Shown here: positions 1 through 7,567 of the stretch, in pieces
How the letters are laid out: every line of letters starts with the position of its first letter
Position numbering within the stretch: position 1 is the stretch's first letter
Assembly (NCBI RefSeq): GCF_000429365.1
Contig: NZ_AUBS01000005.1
Coordinates: 1 to 64,000 of the forward strand
Source: Pseudodonghicola xiamenensis DSM 18339
GTDB lineage: Bacteria; Pseudomonadota; Alphaproteobacteria; Rhodobacterales; Rhodobacteraceae
DNA: 64,000 bases
Direction of reading: 5' to 3'
Translations under genes and position numbers: made by a program
Notes under the pieces: generated by a model
Databases searched by the model: none
The model's input: the letters and a program-made list of their open reading frames with translations, nothing else
What the model was told of the DNA's origin: nothing

Positions 1-330
1 GTCGAAACCTACGGTGTGAAATGGGACAAGGCGGTGGCCAAGCTGGTCAAGGACCGGGACGCGCTGCTGACCTTCTACGACTACCCGGCCGAACACTGGA
101 AGCACATCCGCACGTCAAACCCGATCGAAAGCACCTTTGCCACCGTCCGGCATCGCACGAAACGCACCAAGGGCTGCCTCAGCCGCAAGACCGGACTGGC
201 CATGGCATTCAAGCTGATGATGTCAGCGCAGGCAAAATGGCGCAAACTCGACGGCCGGAACCGCCTGCCCGAAATCATCCAAGGGGTTGAGTTCCGCGAC
301 GGCCTCCGCCACGTTCAAATCGCCGCCTGA
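1..330 (+). CDS. IS256-family transposase, C-terminal part
   Basis: This is the C-terminal part of a mutator-type (IS256) DDE transposase, which cuts and pastes its own insertion sequence. The frame is open from base 1, so the N-terminus lies outside the window. Visible family landmarks are the YPAEHWKHIRTSNPIES stretch, which carries the last catalytic acidic residue of the family, followed by VRHRTKRTKGCLSR. The gene ends at a TGA only about 30 bases before the presumed right end of the element. Its tail overlaps the tail of tniQ on the opposite strand by 16 bases, because the element has inserted there. Whether the full transposase is intact cannot be seen. Confidence 0.9.
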   Translation, partial: VETYGVKWDKAVAKLVKDRDALLTFYDYPAEHWKHIRTSNPIESTFATVRHRTKRTKGCLSRKTGLAMAFKLMMSAQAKWRKLDGRNRLPEIIQGVEFRDGLRHVQIAA

Positions 331-358
331 TCAGGCGTCACCAACTTCTGCGCATATC
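1..358 (+). mobile_element. Right end of an IS256-family element inserted in the 3' end of tniQ
   Basis: The transposase stop is followed by about 28 bases (roughly 331-358, containing GCGTCACCAACTTCTGCGC) that look like a terminal inverted repeat of this family. Past about 360 the sequence continues as tniQ on the minus strand. The left end and target duplication are outside the window, so the exact boundary is inferred. Confidence 0.6.
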
Positions 359-1922
359 TCCCTCGAGAGGGATCGAACCCGAGAATGATGAGCGCCAACT
401 CCCCACTCATCCCAGGACGCGGAAGCGCAAGCTTCGACTTGATCTCCTGAGGATCCACGAGAACGGCCGCCAGGCCAGCTGCACCAGCTAAGCGACATGC
501 ACGGTGCAAGCGCCCCTGCAGCAGCATCGATAGAATGACGGACAGCTTCACCCTCCCCTTCTCTGCAGCCTTGGCAAGCGTCACCAAGGTCGTCGGCTTC
601 TCCGCGACTTCGGGAAGGCACACCTGCATCCGCTCCAGGAAGGCCGCCATCTCCAGCCCATCGACTGCCTTGCTCATTTTACTGGAAGCCGCCTCAACCT
701 CCGTCAGCCGCGTGAGCGCACCGATTTCAAGAAGGGCTGCGACCATGGGGCGGGACGCACCCAGCAACTCCGGCAGGCGACTGACCGGCACAGCATGCTT
801 CAGCATTCGAATGGACGCGTGCGCTTCGTCGTAGCGCAGAAAGATATGACCGCACGGGGCCTCCCGGTCAGAGGCGGAAATGGCCCCTTGGTCGGCGAGC
901 AGGTTCCGGAGCGTCATCGGATGTACGAGTTCTCCGGCCGCGATCTTGGCCACACTGCTGACACGGGGGGCCTCAACAGGGCTGCCCAAGAGGATCTGCC
1001 CTTTTGTCAGGGGCACCGTGTCGAGGATGTGCTCCCGCAGAAGAGGGCGGATGGCCCCGGGATCCTTGGTCAGCCGCGATGCGGACATCCAAGCATAGAG
1101 CATGCCATAAGCTGTCTTGGGATGCATGGAGCCGGGATTGGTCTCGGAACGCTTCAACAGATCCATAAAGGTGGTACGGATCGCCGCCTCCCCCTCGCTC
1201 ATCACCGTCCACCCCGCGCGGCCGGCTTCATCCCACATGCTCTCGGTCATGTTGGAGGCCTTCTGCCCAGCTCCGAACGCGATGACCGCACCCAGCATTT
1301 CGGTGGCACGGACGCCCTGCTCGATCCCCTGGCCATCAAGCCATGCGGGGCCGGAAGCGCCCGCTAGCCTCGCGACGACATAGTCCTGCAGCGGCGAAGG
1401 CCGCAGCGAGGCGTTAGGTCCGACCGCCAGCGCATCTTTCTCCCAAGGCAACGCCTGAAGTTCATGCGCACCGTCGTCCCATTTCCCGCCGCGGTGGCTG
1501 AGCAACGGGATCTGATGCACGGGACACACCCTGACCACGGACAGTGACCAGATCAAACGGTGCCGCCACTTGGTGGCGGGACGCGCAGCACCCGCGGCAT
1601 CCTCGGCCAGGCAGGAGGGGCAGAAGCGGGTGACGGGCCCAGTCAGGAACTCCGCAGCGAAGCGCTCACCGCGGAGGGCATATTGCCGATAACCGAGCGC
1701 TGTCACAGCGTTATGCGCGACTGGTGCGCGCTCCTGCCCGGAGATCGAACACAGCCGCGCAAGCGCACACTCTTCGCCACGCTTCAAGGACCAGAGGTCG
1801 ATGCCAAGGTCGTTCAAAAACGGCACAAGGCGCCCACCCGTGTGAAAGGCCGCGCTACGCGCGGCCCAGGAGAGCGGAGTTTCATCCGGATGAAACGGCA
1901 GGGGGGGAAAAAGCATCGCCAT
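315..1922 (-). CDS. tniQ: TniQ-family transposition protein, C-terminus replaced by IS sequence
   Basis: TniQ/TnsD-type proteins choose the target site for Tn7- and Tn5053-like transposons and hand it to the AAA+ protein TnsC. The N-terminus has the family signature FPPLPFHPDETPLSWAAR, and a zinc-finger-like FCPSC lies near residue 100, as expected. Two start codons lie close together (1922 and 1916) behind a GGAGGGG ribosome-binding site, and the gene follows tnsC after 3 bases. The last 14-15 codons (RYAQKLVTPDQAAI) are read from the end of the IS256 element, so the native C-terminus is lost. At 535 residues it is still within the family range and could retain some function. It is the only target selector visible. 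Confidence 0.85.
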   Translation of the reverse strand: MAMLFPPLPFHPDETPLSWAARSAAFHTGGRLVPFLNDLGIDLWSLKRGEECALARLCSISGQERAPVAHNAVTALGYRQYALRGERFAAEFLTGPVTRFCPSCLAEDAAGAARPATKWRHRLIWSLSVVRVCPVHQIPLLSHRGGKWDDGAHELQALPWEKDALAVGPNASLRPSPLQDYVVARLAGASGPAWLDGQGIEQGVRATEMLGAVIAFGAGQKASNMTESMWDEAGRAGWTVMSEGEAAIRTTFMDLLKRSETNPGSMHPKTAYGMLYAWMSASRLTKDPGAIRPLLREHILDTVPLTKGQILLGSPVEAPRVSSVAKIAAGELVHPMTLRNLLADQGAISASDREAPCGHIFLRYDEAHASIRMLKHAVPVSRLPELLGASRPMVAALLEIGALTRLTEVEAASSKMSKAVDGLEMAAFLERMQVCLPEVAEKPTTLVTLAKAAEKGRVKLSVILSMLLQGRLHRACRLAGAAGLAAVLVDPQEIKSKLALPRPGMSGELALIILGFDPSRGRYAQKLVTPDQAAI

Positions 1923-1925
1923 GGT

Positions 1926-2906
1926 TCAGCCCCTCCGCCGCGTCGAGACACGCAGTGCCACCTCGGAAGCCTGATCCAGGCGCAGAAGCCGATACTGCTC
2001 GGCATAGAACACGTTCTGGTCGGCAGGACACCCTTCATGCATGGCCCAGGCACGGGCGAAGTGATCGATCGTCAGATCGCTGGCCTCTGCGTAGAGGGCC
2101 ACCTCGATCGCGCGCACGATCAGTTCGATCGCGCGCACGATCAGTTCGATCGCCCTGCCGAACCGGTAGCGCGCGCCATGGAATACCCGCCCGACAAGGT
2201 CAGCCTCGACCGGCGCACCGAGGCCTGCTCGTTGGCAGTAGTCGCCCACGATTTGCTGGAACAGGTCACCGTGCAATTCGGGAACCAACGCCGCAAAAGC
2301 GACCGTCGAGAAGCGCCGCTGAACCTGGGGGTCCGTCCGGACAACCTGCGCAAGCTCCTCGGTGCCGGAGAGGACAACGATCACAGCATCATCTCCCTGC
2401 ATCAGGGACTTCAACGCGCGCAGAATGAGGTTTCTGTCCGCGCAAAACAGGTCGTGGGCCTCGTCGATCCACAGGACAACAGTACCCGTCACGCGCATGC
2501 GCTCGCGAAGGATTTGGACAAGCGACCAGACCTGCCGGGTCGGCGACACAGTTCCGTAGCCACTCTTCTCGAGCATCTCCAGCACCATGCTCTTGAGGGT
2601 TGCCGGGCTCGGTACGGAGCATTCCAGGAACCTCGGGCGGCCGTACTCCCCCTCTGCCAGGACAGGAAACTTCATCAGGGCGCGATGAACGAGGTGGGAC
2701 TTGCCGCTGCCGGCGCCGCCCACGACCATGATACCGCGCGTTTCATTGGTCCGGGTGAAGCGGATCGGCTCGGGGGAGAGTTCCCCCTCGTCGTCGCGTT
2801 TCAGGAGGCGCGCGAGTTGGCCCGTCAGCTCGGTATCCATATCGGAGCCAACGTGGAGGCTCCGAAGATGTTCGAGCGCACGTGCGGTTTGAGCGTGATG
2901 CGACAT
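1926..2906 (-). CDS. tnsC: TnsC/TniB-type AAA+ transposition regulator
   Basis: This ATPase links the target selector (TniQ) to the transposase (TnsB). A Walker A motif GGAGSGKS lies at residues 63-70 and Walker B VVLWIDEAHD near 143-152, followed by a sensor-like VVLSGTEEL. The length of 326 residues is normal for TniB. It starts 2 bases after tnsB and ends 3 bases before tniQ, so the three are cotranscribed. An in-frame tandem duplication of seven residues (RAIELIV) lies in the helical lid after the core. Confidence 0.9.
   Translation of the reverse strand: MSHHAQTARALEHLRSLHVGSDMDTELTGQLARLLKRDDEGELSPEPIRFTRTNETRGIMVVGGAGSGKSHLVHRALMKFPVLAEGEYGRPRFLECSVPSPATLKSMVLEMLEKSGYGTVSPTRQVWSLVQILRERMRVTGTVVLWIDEAHDLFCADRNLILRALKSLMQGDDAVIVVLSGTEELAQVVRTDPQVQRRFSTVAFAALVPELHGDLFQQIVGDYCQRAGLGAPVEADLVGRVFHGARYRFGRAIELIVRAIELIVRAIEVALYAEASDLTIDHFARAWAMHEGCPADQNVFYAEQYRLLRLDQASEVALRVSTRRRG
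2105..2153. repeat. 21-bp tandem repeat inside tnsC
   Basis: Two perfect 21-base copies (2105-2125 and 2126-2146, starting CGATCGCGCGCACGATCAG) are followed by the first 7 bases of a third. In tnsC this doubles the heptad RAIELIV in frame. It looks like a slippage duplication that leaves the protein open. Confidence 0.95.
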
Positions 2907-2908
2907 GA

Positions 2909-5062
2909 TCAGTCCTCTTCGATGTTCAGGGTCGTCTGGGTCTTGGGCGCGCTGCCGGCACGTTTCGCCGCGGTGCGCTGCGCCGGAGGCGCGGCATCGG
3001 CGGGCTCGACGTGATCGCGAATGGCACGGCCCAGCTCGTTGTCGTTCTGCGGGCTGGGGGCGCGGTCGTGGAATTCCACACCCGCGAGCACTTTCCTTTC
3101 CGCACGTTCGATGGCGTCGCCAGACCAGTCCTCCAGGTTCAGGCTCGCCGCAGCCATGGCTGCCTCGTTGCGCTCTTCGATCGCCTTGATGGCCTGACGG
3201 ACCGCCGGCAGATCCAGCCGGTTCGACTTCGGGTTGCCGGCACGAACCGTGCGGGTTGCCGTCAGCCAGGTTTGAGCGGAGACCCCTTCGAGGCTGGCGT
3301 CAACAGACGGCACCTCATGCCACCGATCTCCCAGCTGAACCGAAACGGCTCCGATATCCTTGGGATGCCAGCGGACATTGACGGTGCAGCTGTCCTCACG
3401 ACGGAGCCAGGTCGCCAGTTTCTCGGAGTGATAGCGGACCTTGAGGATGGTGATCCCGGTCTTGTCCAGCGTAGCGGTCTTGTGCTGACCGAACACAGTG
3501 CGCGCGGTGTGCATGTCCGGCGGAGGCATCACACCCCATTGCGTGCTCAGGCGACGCCAGCAGGCGATGGGCGTCTCTCCGTCCAGCCCACGGTGAGGCG
3601 TGTTGTGGTAGATGTCGACGACCCAGCGAACCAGCGCAAAGGTCAGATCATCTACGGTCAGCGCCGCGCGTTTGGTCGGGTCAGAGTCGCCTTTCTCCAG
3701 ATTGTTGGAGAAGGTACGGCCAGACAGGCGCGGCATCAGATCCAGGACGAAGGTCTTGAACACACGTTCGATCGTGCCGCGAACTTCCGGAACGCCGTTG
3801 ATGGCGATTTCCGTGGCGATCGCCAGATCGGCGCATGCGAACCGAAAGCGTTCAGACTTGAATGCGGCACCGCCGTCCGTAACGATCAACTCGGGCCGAC
3901 CATGCATGTCCCAGGCAGTAAGCGCACCGACGGCGTCTGCCCACTTGCCCTTGTTCGTCATGATCATCTGCACCGCCTGCGTTGCGGCCTCCCCCCCGGG
4001 TTCCCGGCTCAGCACCATGGAGAGAATGCAGCGCGTGGTGCAGCAGATCGCGGCGGTGATCCACCAACGCGCCTTCTTCTTGTCGAGGCCCAAGGCTGCC
4101 CTCTCCTCGTCCGTCAGGAGATCGTACATGCCGGAGCTTTTCATGAGTGTAATAAGGTCGATCTGCCATTCGTCGATCTCCACCCGCTGAAGCGGTCGCG
4201 CGAGATACAGTCCTTCAAACACCGGGCGGTATTTCTTCCGCGCCGCGGCCTCGCCTTCCCGGGCCAAGGTCACCTGGAAGGGGTCGAGTTCGCGCACAGC
4301 GCGGCGAACCGTCTCACGGCTTGGCGTGGTCCACACACCCAGCCCAGCTTTCACACGTTCGGCATTCCGCTCGGCGAAGGCGATTTGGACGCCTTCATGG
4401 ATCATCTTGATCGTCGGCTTCTCGGGCGAAAGATACTTCCGCACCTCGGTCATGAGCAGGCCGATTGCTCCAGAGCCCATCACCCGGGTACGGTTGCCGC
4501 GACGATGCATGGCATCGGCCAGCCCGATCAGCCCAAGCTCTTCCTTCGCGACCAGCCAACGGCGCAACGTACGGGGAGAAGGCGCTTCGTCAAAGTTCCG
4601 CGAGATGTCGAGCCTGTGGTCGCCAGCGCGGGTATCCTTCCCCGCATACTCCAGGGCCTTGCCCTTGATCAGCACCATGTTGGCGCCAAGGCTTTCATCC
4701 GTCATCTTGATCAGGCCATCGCGGCGCAGTTCCAGCAGCGCCTCGCAATAGGCGTCCTTCTTCGAAAGGCGCGCATGGCTCTTGAACGGCAGATCGTTCA
4801 CGAAACCCGCAGACTGAACCAGGCGCTTGCGAGCAGAGGCAACATCGTAGTAGCCGGTCTCGACGCGGATACGTCCCTGCGCCCCCAAGCGGCTCAACTG
4901 TCCATGCGTATACGCCTGGGCGAGACCGACACTGTCATCGGCACCGAAGACATACCCGTCTTCGGATTGGTGAATGACCTTGCAGGCCATCCCGTTGATA
5001 TGCACCCGGTCAAACTTTCCGAAGGCATAGCGTGCGTTGTCGATATTGAAGTTGAGTTCCAT
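2909..5062 (-). CDS. tnsB: TnsB/TniA-type DDE transposase
   Basis: This is the recombinase that binds the transposon ends and joins 3' ends to target DNA. The integrase (rve) core shows the catalytic triad: Asp near 297 (VEIDEW), Asp near 396 (IVTDGGAAF) and Glu near 432 (RGTIERVFK). N-terminal helix-turn-helix DNA-binding domains span roughly 60-260, a Mu-type C-terminal beta barrel follows, and a basic, Pro/Ala-rich tail (PAQRTAAKRAG) probably contacts TnsC. At 717 residues it matches the family. The ATG at 5062 follows an AAAGGAAAG ribosome-binding site. The set tnsA-tnsB-tnsC-tniQ reads leftward as one unit. Confidence 0.93.
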   Translation of the reverse strand: MELNFNIDNARYAFGKFDRVHINGMACKVIHQSEDGYVFGADDSVGLAQAYTHGQLSRLGAQGRIRVETGYYDVASARKRLVQSAGFVNDLPFKSHARLSKKDAYCEALLELRRDGLIKMTDESLGANMVLIKGKALEYAGKDTRAGDHRLDISRNFDEAPSPRTLRRWLVAKEELGLIGLADAMHRRGNRTRVMGSGAIGLLMTEVRKYLSPEKPTIKMIHEGVQIAFAERNAERVKAGLGVWTTPSRETVRRAVRELDPFQVTLAREGEAAARKKYRPVFEGLYLARPLQRVEIDEWQIDLITLMKSSGMYDLLTDEERAALGLDKKKARWWITAAICCTTRCILSMVLSREPGGEAATQAVQMIMTNKGKWADAVGALTAWDMHGRPELIVTDGGAAFKSERFRFACADLAIATEIAINGVPEVRGTIERVFKTFVLDLMPRLSGRTFSNNLEKGDSDPTKRAALTVDDLTFALVRWVVDIYHNTPHRGLDGETPIACWRRLSTQWGVMPPPDMHTARTVFGQHKTATLDKTGITILKVRYHSEKLATWLRREDSCTVNVRWHPKDIGAVSVQLGDRWHEVPSVDASLEGVSAQTWLTATRTVRAGNPKSNRLDLPAVRQAIKAIEERNEAAMAAASLNLEDWSGDAIERAERKVLAGVEFHDRAPSPQNDNELGRAIRDHVEPADAAPPAQRTAAKRAGSAPKTQTTLNIEED

Positions 5063-5194
5063 TTTCTTTCCTTTGGTGGTGTCCGGTCGTTCCGGAATTT
5101 GAGCGCGCGGATAGAACCCACTGCCTATGCGCAGTCGGTCCGCCGCAGCGGTTGATGGGGGATGATTGGTGGAGGGTCTGAGGCGGCGCTGCGG

Positions 5195-5875
5195 TTAGTG
5201 CAGCGCCATCACCCTGATGACCTGGGAGGTTTCGTTGATCTTCTCCTGGCGCAGGAGTTGGAGGTGCCCCGATCCGATGTGACGGACCACGGCGCGCAAG
5301 CCGGTACCCTCCATCCCGATCCGGTCACGCAGGGCCCCGATCGTCTCGACGCCGCGCATTGCACCGATCACCTCGGCAGCCGCCTGATCTGCGTCAGGCT
5401 CCGCGATGCGCACCGAGTGAAGGTGCGTGGCGTTGTGAAGGGCGACAGGGCACACATCATGCTCGGTGAAGAGGCGAAAGTCGTCGAACACACCCTGGGA
5501 GAGCGACTGGTGCTTGACCCTGGCCAGTTCGTCCTCGTACCCGGCGCTGACACGATGGATCGGACGCACCGCGTAGCCGATACGACGGCCGTCACGCAGC
5601 CGGCAGACCAGGTCGACATAATGGGTGTAGCATTCCCTATCGGCATCATACCATTCAAAGGCCTGCTGCTCGACGAGATCGACCGTGGAAGGCGCATAGC
5701 GAAGGATGAGTGCCACCTTCTTCTCAAGGTTGCTTTCCAGGCCGACGCCGCGTCCGTGGCCTTCGCCAAAAGTAATATGTCCCGTAAAGTGGGACTTCGA
5801 TGCGACCTGAGTGCTGCGGTCGCCAGCGCTCACCTCGGGCAAGCGAATGCCGCCCGGCAGAAAGGGATAAGACAT
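5195..5875 (-). CDS. tnsA: TnsA-like endonuclease with Arg at the catalytic Lys position
   Basis: In Tn7, TnsA is a restriction-enzyme-like nuclease that cuts the 5' ends of the transposon, allowing clean cut-and-paste. This 226-residue protein keeps the order of the family: an acidic residue in LESNLEKK (Glu47), Asp88 in YVDLV, then a strand where the catalytic Lys would sit in a V-E-V-K context but where YAVRP (Arg104) is found. The later FRLFTEHDV segment matches the TnsA C-terminal domain. It lies first in the tns set, as in Tn7. The ATG at 5875 follows GGGAGAAATC. If the Arg cannot replace Lys, the element would transpose by copying and cointegrate formation. The family call rests on motif order and position, without an alignment. 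Confidence 0.7.
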   Translation of the reverse strand: MSYPFLPGGIRLPEVSAGDRSTQVASKSHFTGHITFGEGHGRGVGLESNLEKKVALILRYAPSTVDLVEQQAFEWYDADRECYTHYVDLVCRLRDGRRIGYAVRPIHRVSAGYEDELARVKHQSLSQGVFDDFRLFTEHDVCPVALHNATHLHSVRIAEPDADQAAAEVIGAMRGVETIGALRDRIGMEGTGLRAVVRHIGSGHLQLLRQEKINETSQVIRVMALH

Positions 5876-5887
5876 GATTTCTCCCGC

Positions 5888-5910
5888 CCCGAGAAATTAA
5901 CATTCTCGGG
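5888..5910. promoter_or_regulatory. Inverted repeat in the tnsA leader
   Basis: Perfect 8-base arms CCCGAGAA (5888-5895) and TTCTCGGG (5903-5910) flank a 7-base AT-rich spacer, only 12 bases upstream of the tnsA start and next to its ribosome-binding site. It could be an operator for the tns genes or an mRNA hairpin limiting tnsA translation. Confidence 0.6.
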
Positions 5911-6497
5911 CTATGTCGATCTTGGAAATGCGCGGAGAGCCGTCCTTGTCCTGGCGACAGCATCATGCTAATCGGCAGGTGCAACACATGGATCGGGCTT
6001 TCGCACGGTTCATTCGGGCGCCAAGCGCCTATATCTGGTTTTGGGTGTTTGAGCCTCTTTGGACAGTTTCTTCCGATGAGCGCCTGTAACCTGATTGGAA
6101 CTGAGAGATCAGAACCGCGTCAGGAGATCAGCCGCATATTCGGGAATTGCCCATAAGAGACACTGGCACCACCTGTCCAGCCCGCCGGGAGAGCGGGGTT
6201 TCGGGGGCCGAATTTTCGCAAATTCCGGCCTCAAGATCGGAAAGGCGCTCGCCCCCGATTTTCAGATCATCCAGCAGATTTTGCGAAAAGATGACCGGAA
6301 GTTCTTCAGCACCGCCCGAAACGCGGGCGTTGTGAGCTTCAGAAATTTTTTGAATGGTCATTTTCATCGGGATAACTCTGTGGATAGTTGAGAACGCACG
6401 CCAATTCGGCGGCGCACATCATGAAATCACTCCGATTTCGCGAATCGAATTCGGCAAATCATTCCGCTTTCCGGGCCGAAAAGGCGCCGGGAGTCGG
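5911..6497. other. Intergenic stretch upstream of tnsA, presumed transposon end region
   Basis: No convincing gene. A 79-codon open frame on the minus strand (6128-6367) starts MKMTIQKISEAHNARVSGG but has no clear ribosome-binding site and no recognised family, so it is only a weak candidate. AT-rich patches with short palindromes (around 6208-6225 and 6436-6450) could belong to the transposon end, but no defined terminal repeat was found. Confidence 0.4.
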
Positions 6498-7124
6498 TCA
6501 GGACGCGCCGCTGCGGGCGAGCTGCGACAGCCGCCGGAAGAGCTTGTCGGACAGGATCGTCCGCCGCTCCCACTCCGGTGTTTTCAGGTCCCTGGCAGCA
6601 TCCCCGAACCAGAGCTTCAGACTGCCCTTGTCGGATCGGTGCGAGAACACGGCATGCGGCCCGTTTGAGCTGACCTCGACAGAGACCGGGGCAGAGTTGA
6701 ACCCTTCGTCTTCACCATTGAACCCCTCCTCGAGCCAATGACCGCAAAACGCACCAAAGGTACGGTGCAGCTCCAGGCCAGCGACAGGCAGCCGGTTCAG
6801 GACATCGAGCAGCTTGCTCTCCCCTCCCCCATCGCAGTTGGCTTCCCACTGGATATGGCCGTCAAGAAACAGGTTCCCGCGCACAAGCTGAAGCTGTGAG
6901 AGTTCCCGCACGACCTCAGGCGCATCCTTGGTCTCCAGCGCCATGACCAGAGCCAGGGTGAGATGAAAGATATCTTCCCCGGTCATATCCGCCGCCGCCC
7001 GGCCACGGCCGCCAGGCGTGCGCAGTCCGGCCCGCGCCATGGCACGCGTCATCGCGTCGACCTTGTTGGGGTTCAGGTCGAACCGCTGGGCAAGCGCCCG
7101 CACCATTTCCCCTTTCGTCGCCAT
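6498..7124 (-). CDS. Hypothetical protein, 208 aa
   Basis: I do not recognise the function. The first 60 residues (ATKGEMVRALAQRFDLNPNK, then a basic RAMARAGLRTPGGRGR) look like a small DNA-binding or winged-helix region. The rest is mixed alpha/beta with a run of acidic residues near 135 (GFNGEDEGFN). No signal peptide or membrane segment is seen. Its promoter region contains an inverted repeat (7187-7211) suited to autoregulation. Position between the Tn7-like genes and hipBA suggests cargo of the element or neighbouring accessory DNA. The ATG at 7124 follows a modest AGGAC site. Confidence 0.7.
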   Translation of the reverse strand: MATKGEMVRALAQRFDLNPNKVDAMTRAMARAGLRTPGGRGRAAADMTGEDIFHLTLALVMALETKDAPEVVRELSQLQLVRGNLFLDGHIQWEANCDGGGESKLLDVLNRLPVAGLELHRTFGAFCGHWLEEGFNGEDEGFNSAPVSVEVSSNGPHAVFSHRSDKGSLKLWFGDAARDLKTPEWERRTILSDKLFRRLSQLARSGAS

Positions 7125-7186
7125 GAAAGCTGTCCTCGTGAAGTGTCCTTGGGAGCGTTATGCCACCCGACAGATCACGCGTCAAG

Positions 7187-7211
7187 TTTACGGTAAAAGT
7201 TTTTCCGTAAA
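7187..7211. promoter_or_regulatory. Inverted repeat TTTACGG-N11-CCGTAAA
   Basis: Arms at 7187-7193 and 7205-7211 flank an AT-rich centre (TAAAAGTTTTT). The repeat lies 62 bases upstream of the 208-aa gene, over its likely promoter. Size and symmetry fit an operator for a small dimeric regulator, possibly that gene's own product. Confidence 0.55.
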
Positions 7212-7239
7212 ATATGCAGCCGCCGCCCGCGCCCTGAGC

Positions 7240-7461
7240 TTACGCCCCGCGCGCCTCGAGCGGCGCACCGCAGCACCGGCACACCGGGCGCTTCGCCTTC
7301 AGCTCCTCAAGGCGGTGCAGCGGCGCGCTTTCCACAAAGCGCCGGACCCTCTCGGGGTCGACGCGGGCACTGCGCGCAGACTCCCGGTAGACCAGCCAGC
7401 AATGGACTGACCCCACGACGCTGATCACCATGCCAGCTATGCAGATCAACGGACCAATCAT
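7240..7461 (-). CDS. Small membrane protein with a C-terminal CxCC motif
   Basis: This 73-residue protein begins with one hydrophobic helix (MIGPLICIAGMVISVVGSV), has a charged middle (RESARSARVDPERVRRF) and ends with PVCRCCGAPLEARG, a possible small metal-binding knuckle. A good ribosome-binding site (GAAAGGGAAG) precedes the ATG at 7461, which supports translation. Family and function are unknown. It lies between the 208-aa gene and hipA, all on the same strand. Confidence 0.6.
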   Translation of the reverse strand: MIGPLICIAGMVISVVGSVHCWLVYRESARSARVDPERVRRFVESAPLHRLEELKAKRPVCRCCGAPLEARGA

Positions 7462-7567
7462 GGGCTTCCCTTTCTGAAGGTCATCCTGGGCGCAAGCAAA
7501 TGGAACGCGCCCTCAAGAGGCTGCACCCTGACCGATGGCGTGTCAAATCCGCAGCAGCATGGTCGTG

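Larger units (their letters stand above)
315..5910 (-). mobile_element. Core of a Tn7-like transposon (tnsA-tnsB-tnsC-tniQ)
   Basis: Four co-directional genes spaced by 2-132 bases encode the Tn7-like set: TnsA-type nuclease, DDE transposase TnsB/TniA, AAA+ regulator TnsC/TniB and TniQ. TnsA distinguishes it from Tn5053/Tn402 elements, which have only TniA-TniB-TniQ. I could not locate terminal TGT...ACA ends or TnsB-binding repeats with confidence. The outer end is expected upstream of tnsA (beyond 5910), and the other end lies left of the window or was destroyed by the IS256 insertion. Confidence 0.75.

Noticed and set aside
3011-5155. 714-codon open frame on the plus strand opposite tnsB
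   Set aside because: Mirror frame of a GC-rich gene; no family resemblance, and the minus strand has a full DDE transposase.
6025-6098. Two similar words GCGCCTATATCTGG and GCGCCTGTAACCTG as TnsB-binding repeats
   Set aside because: Only two imperfect copies 55 bases apart, without a nearby TGT/ACA terminus; too weak to call a transposon end.
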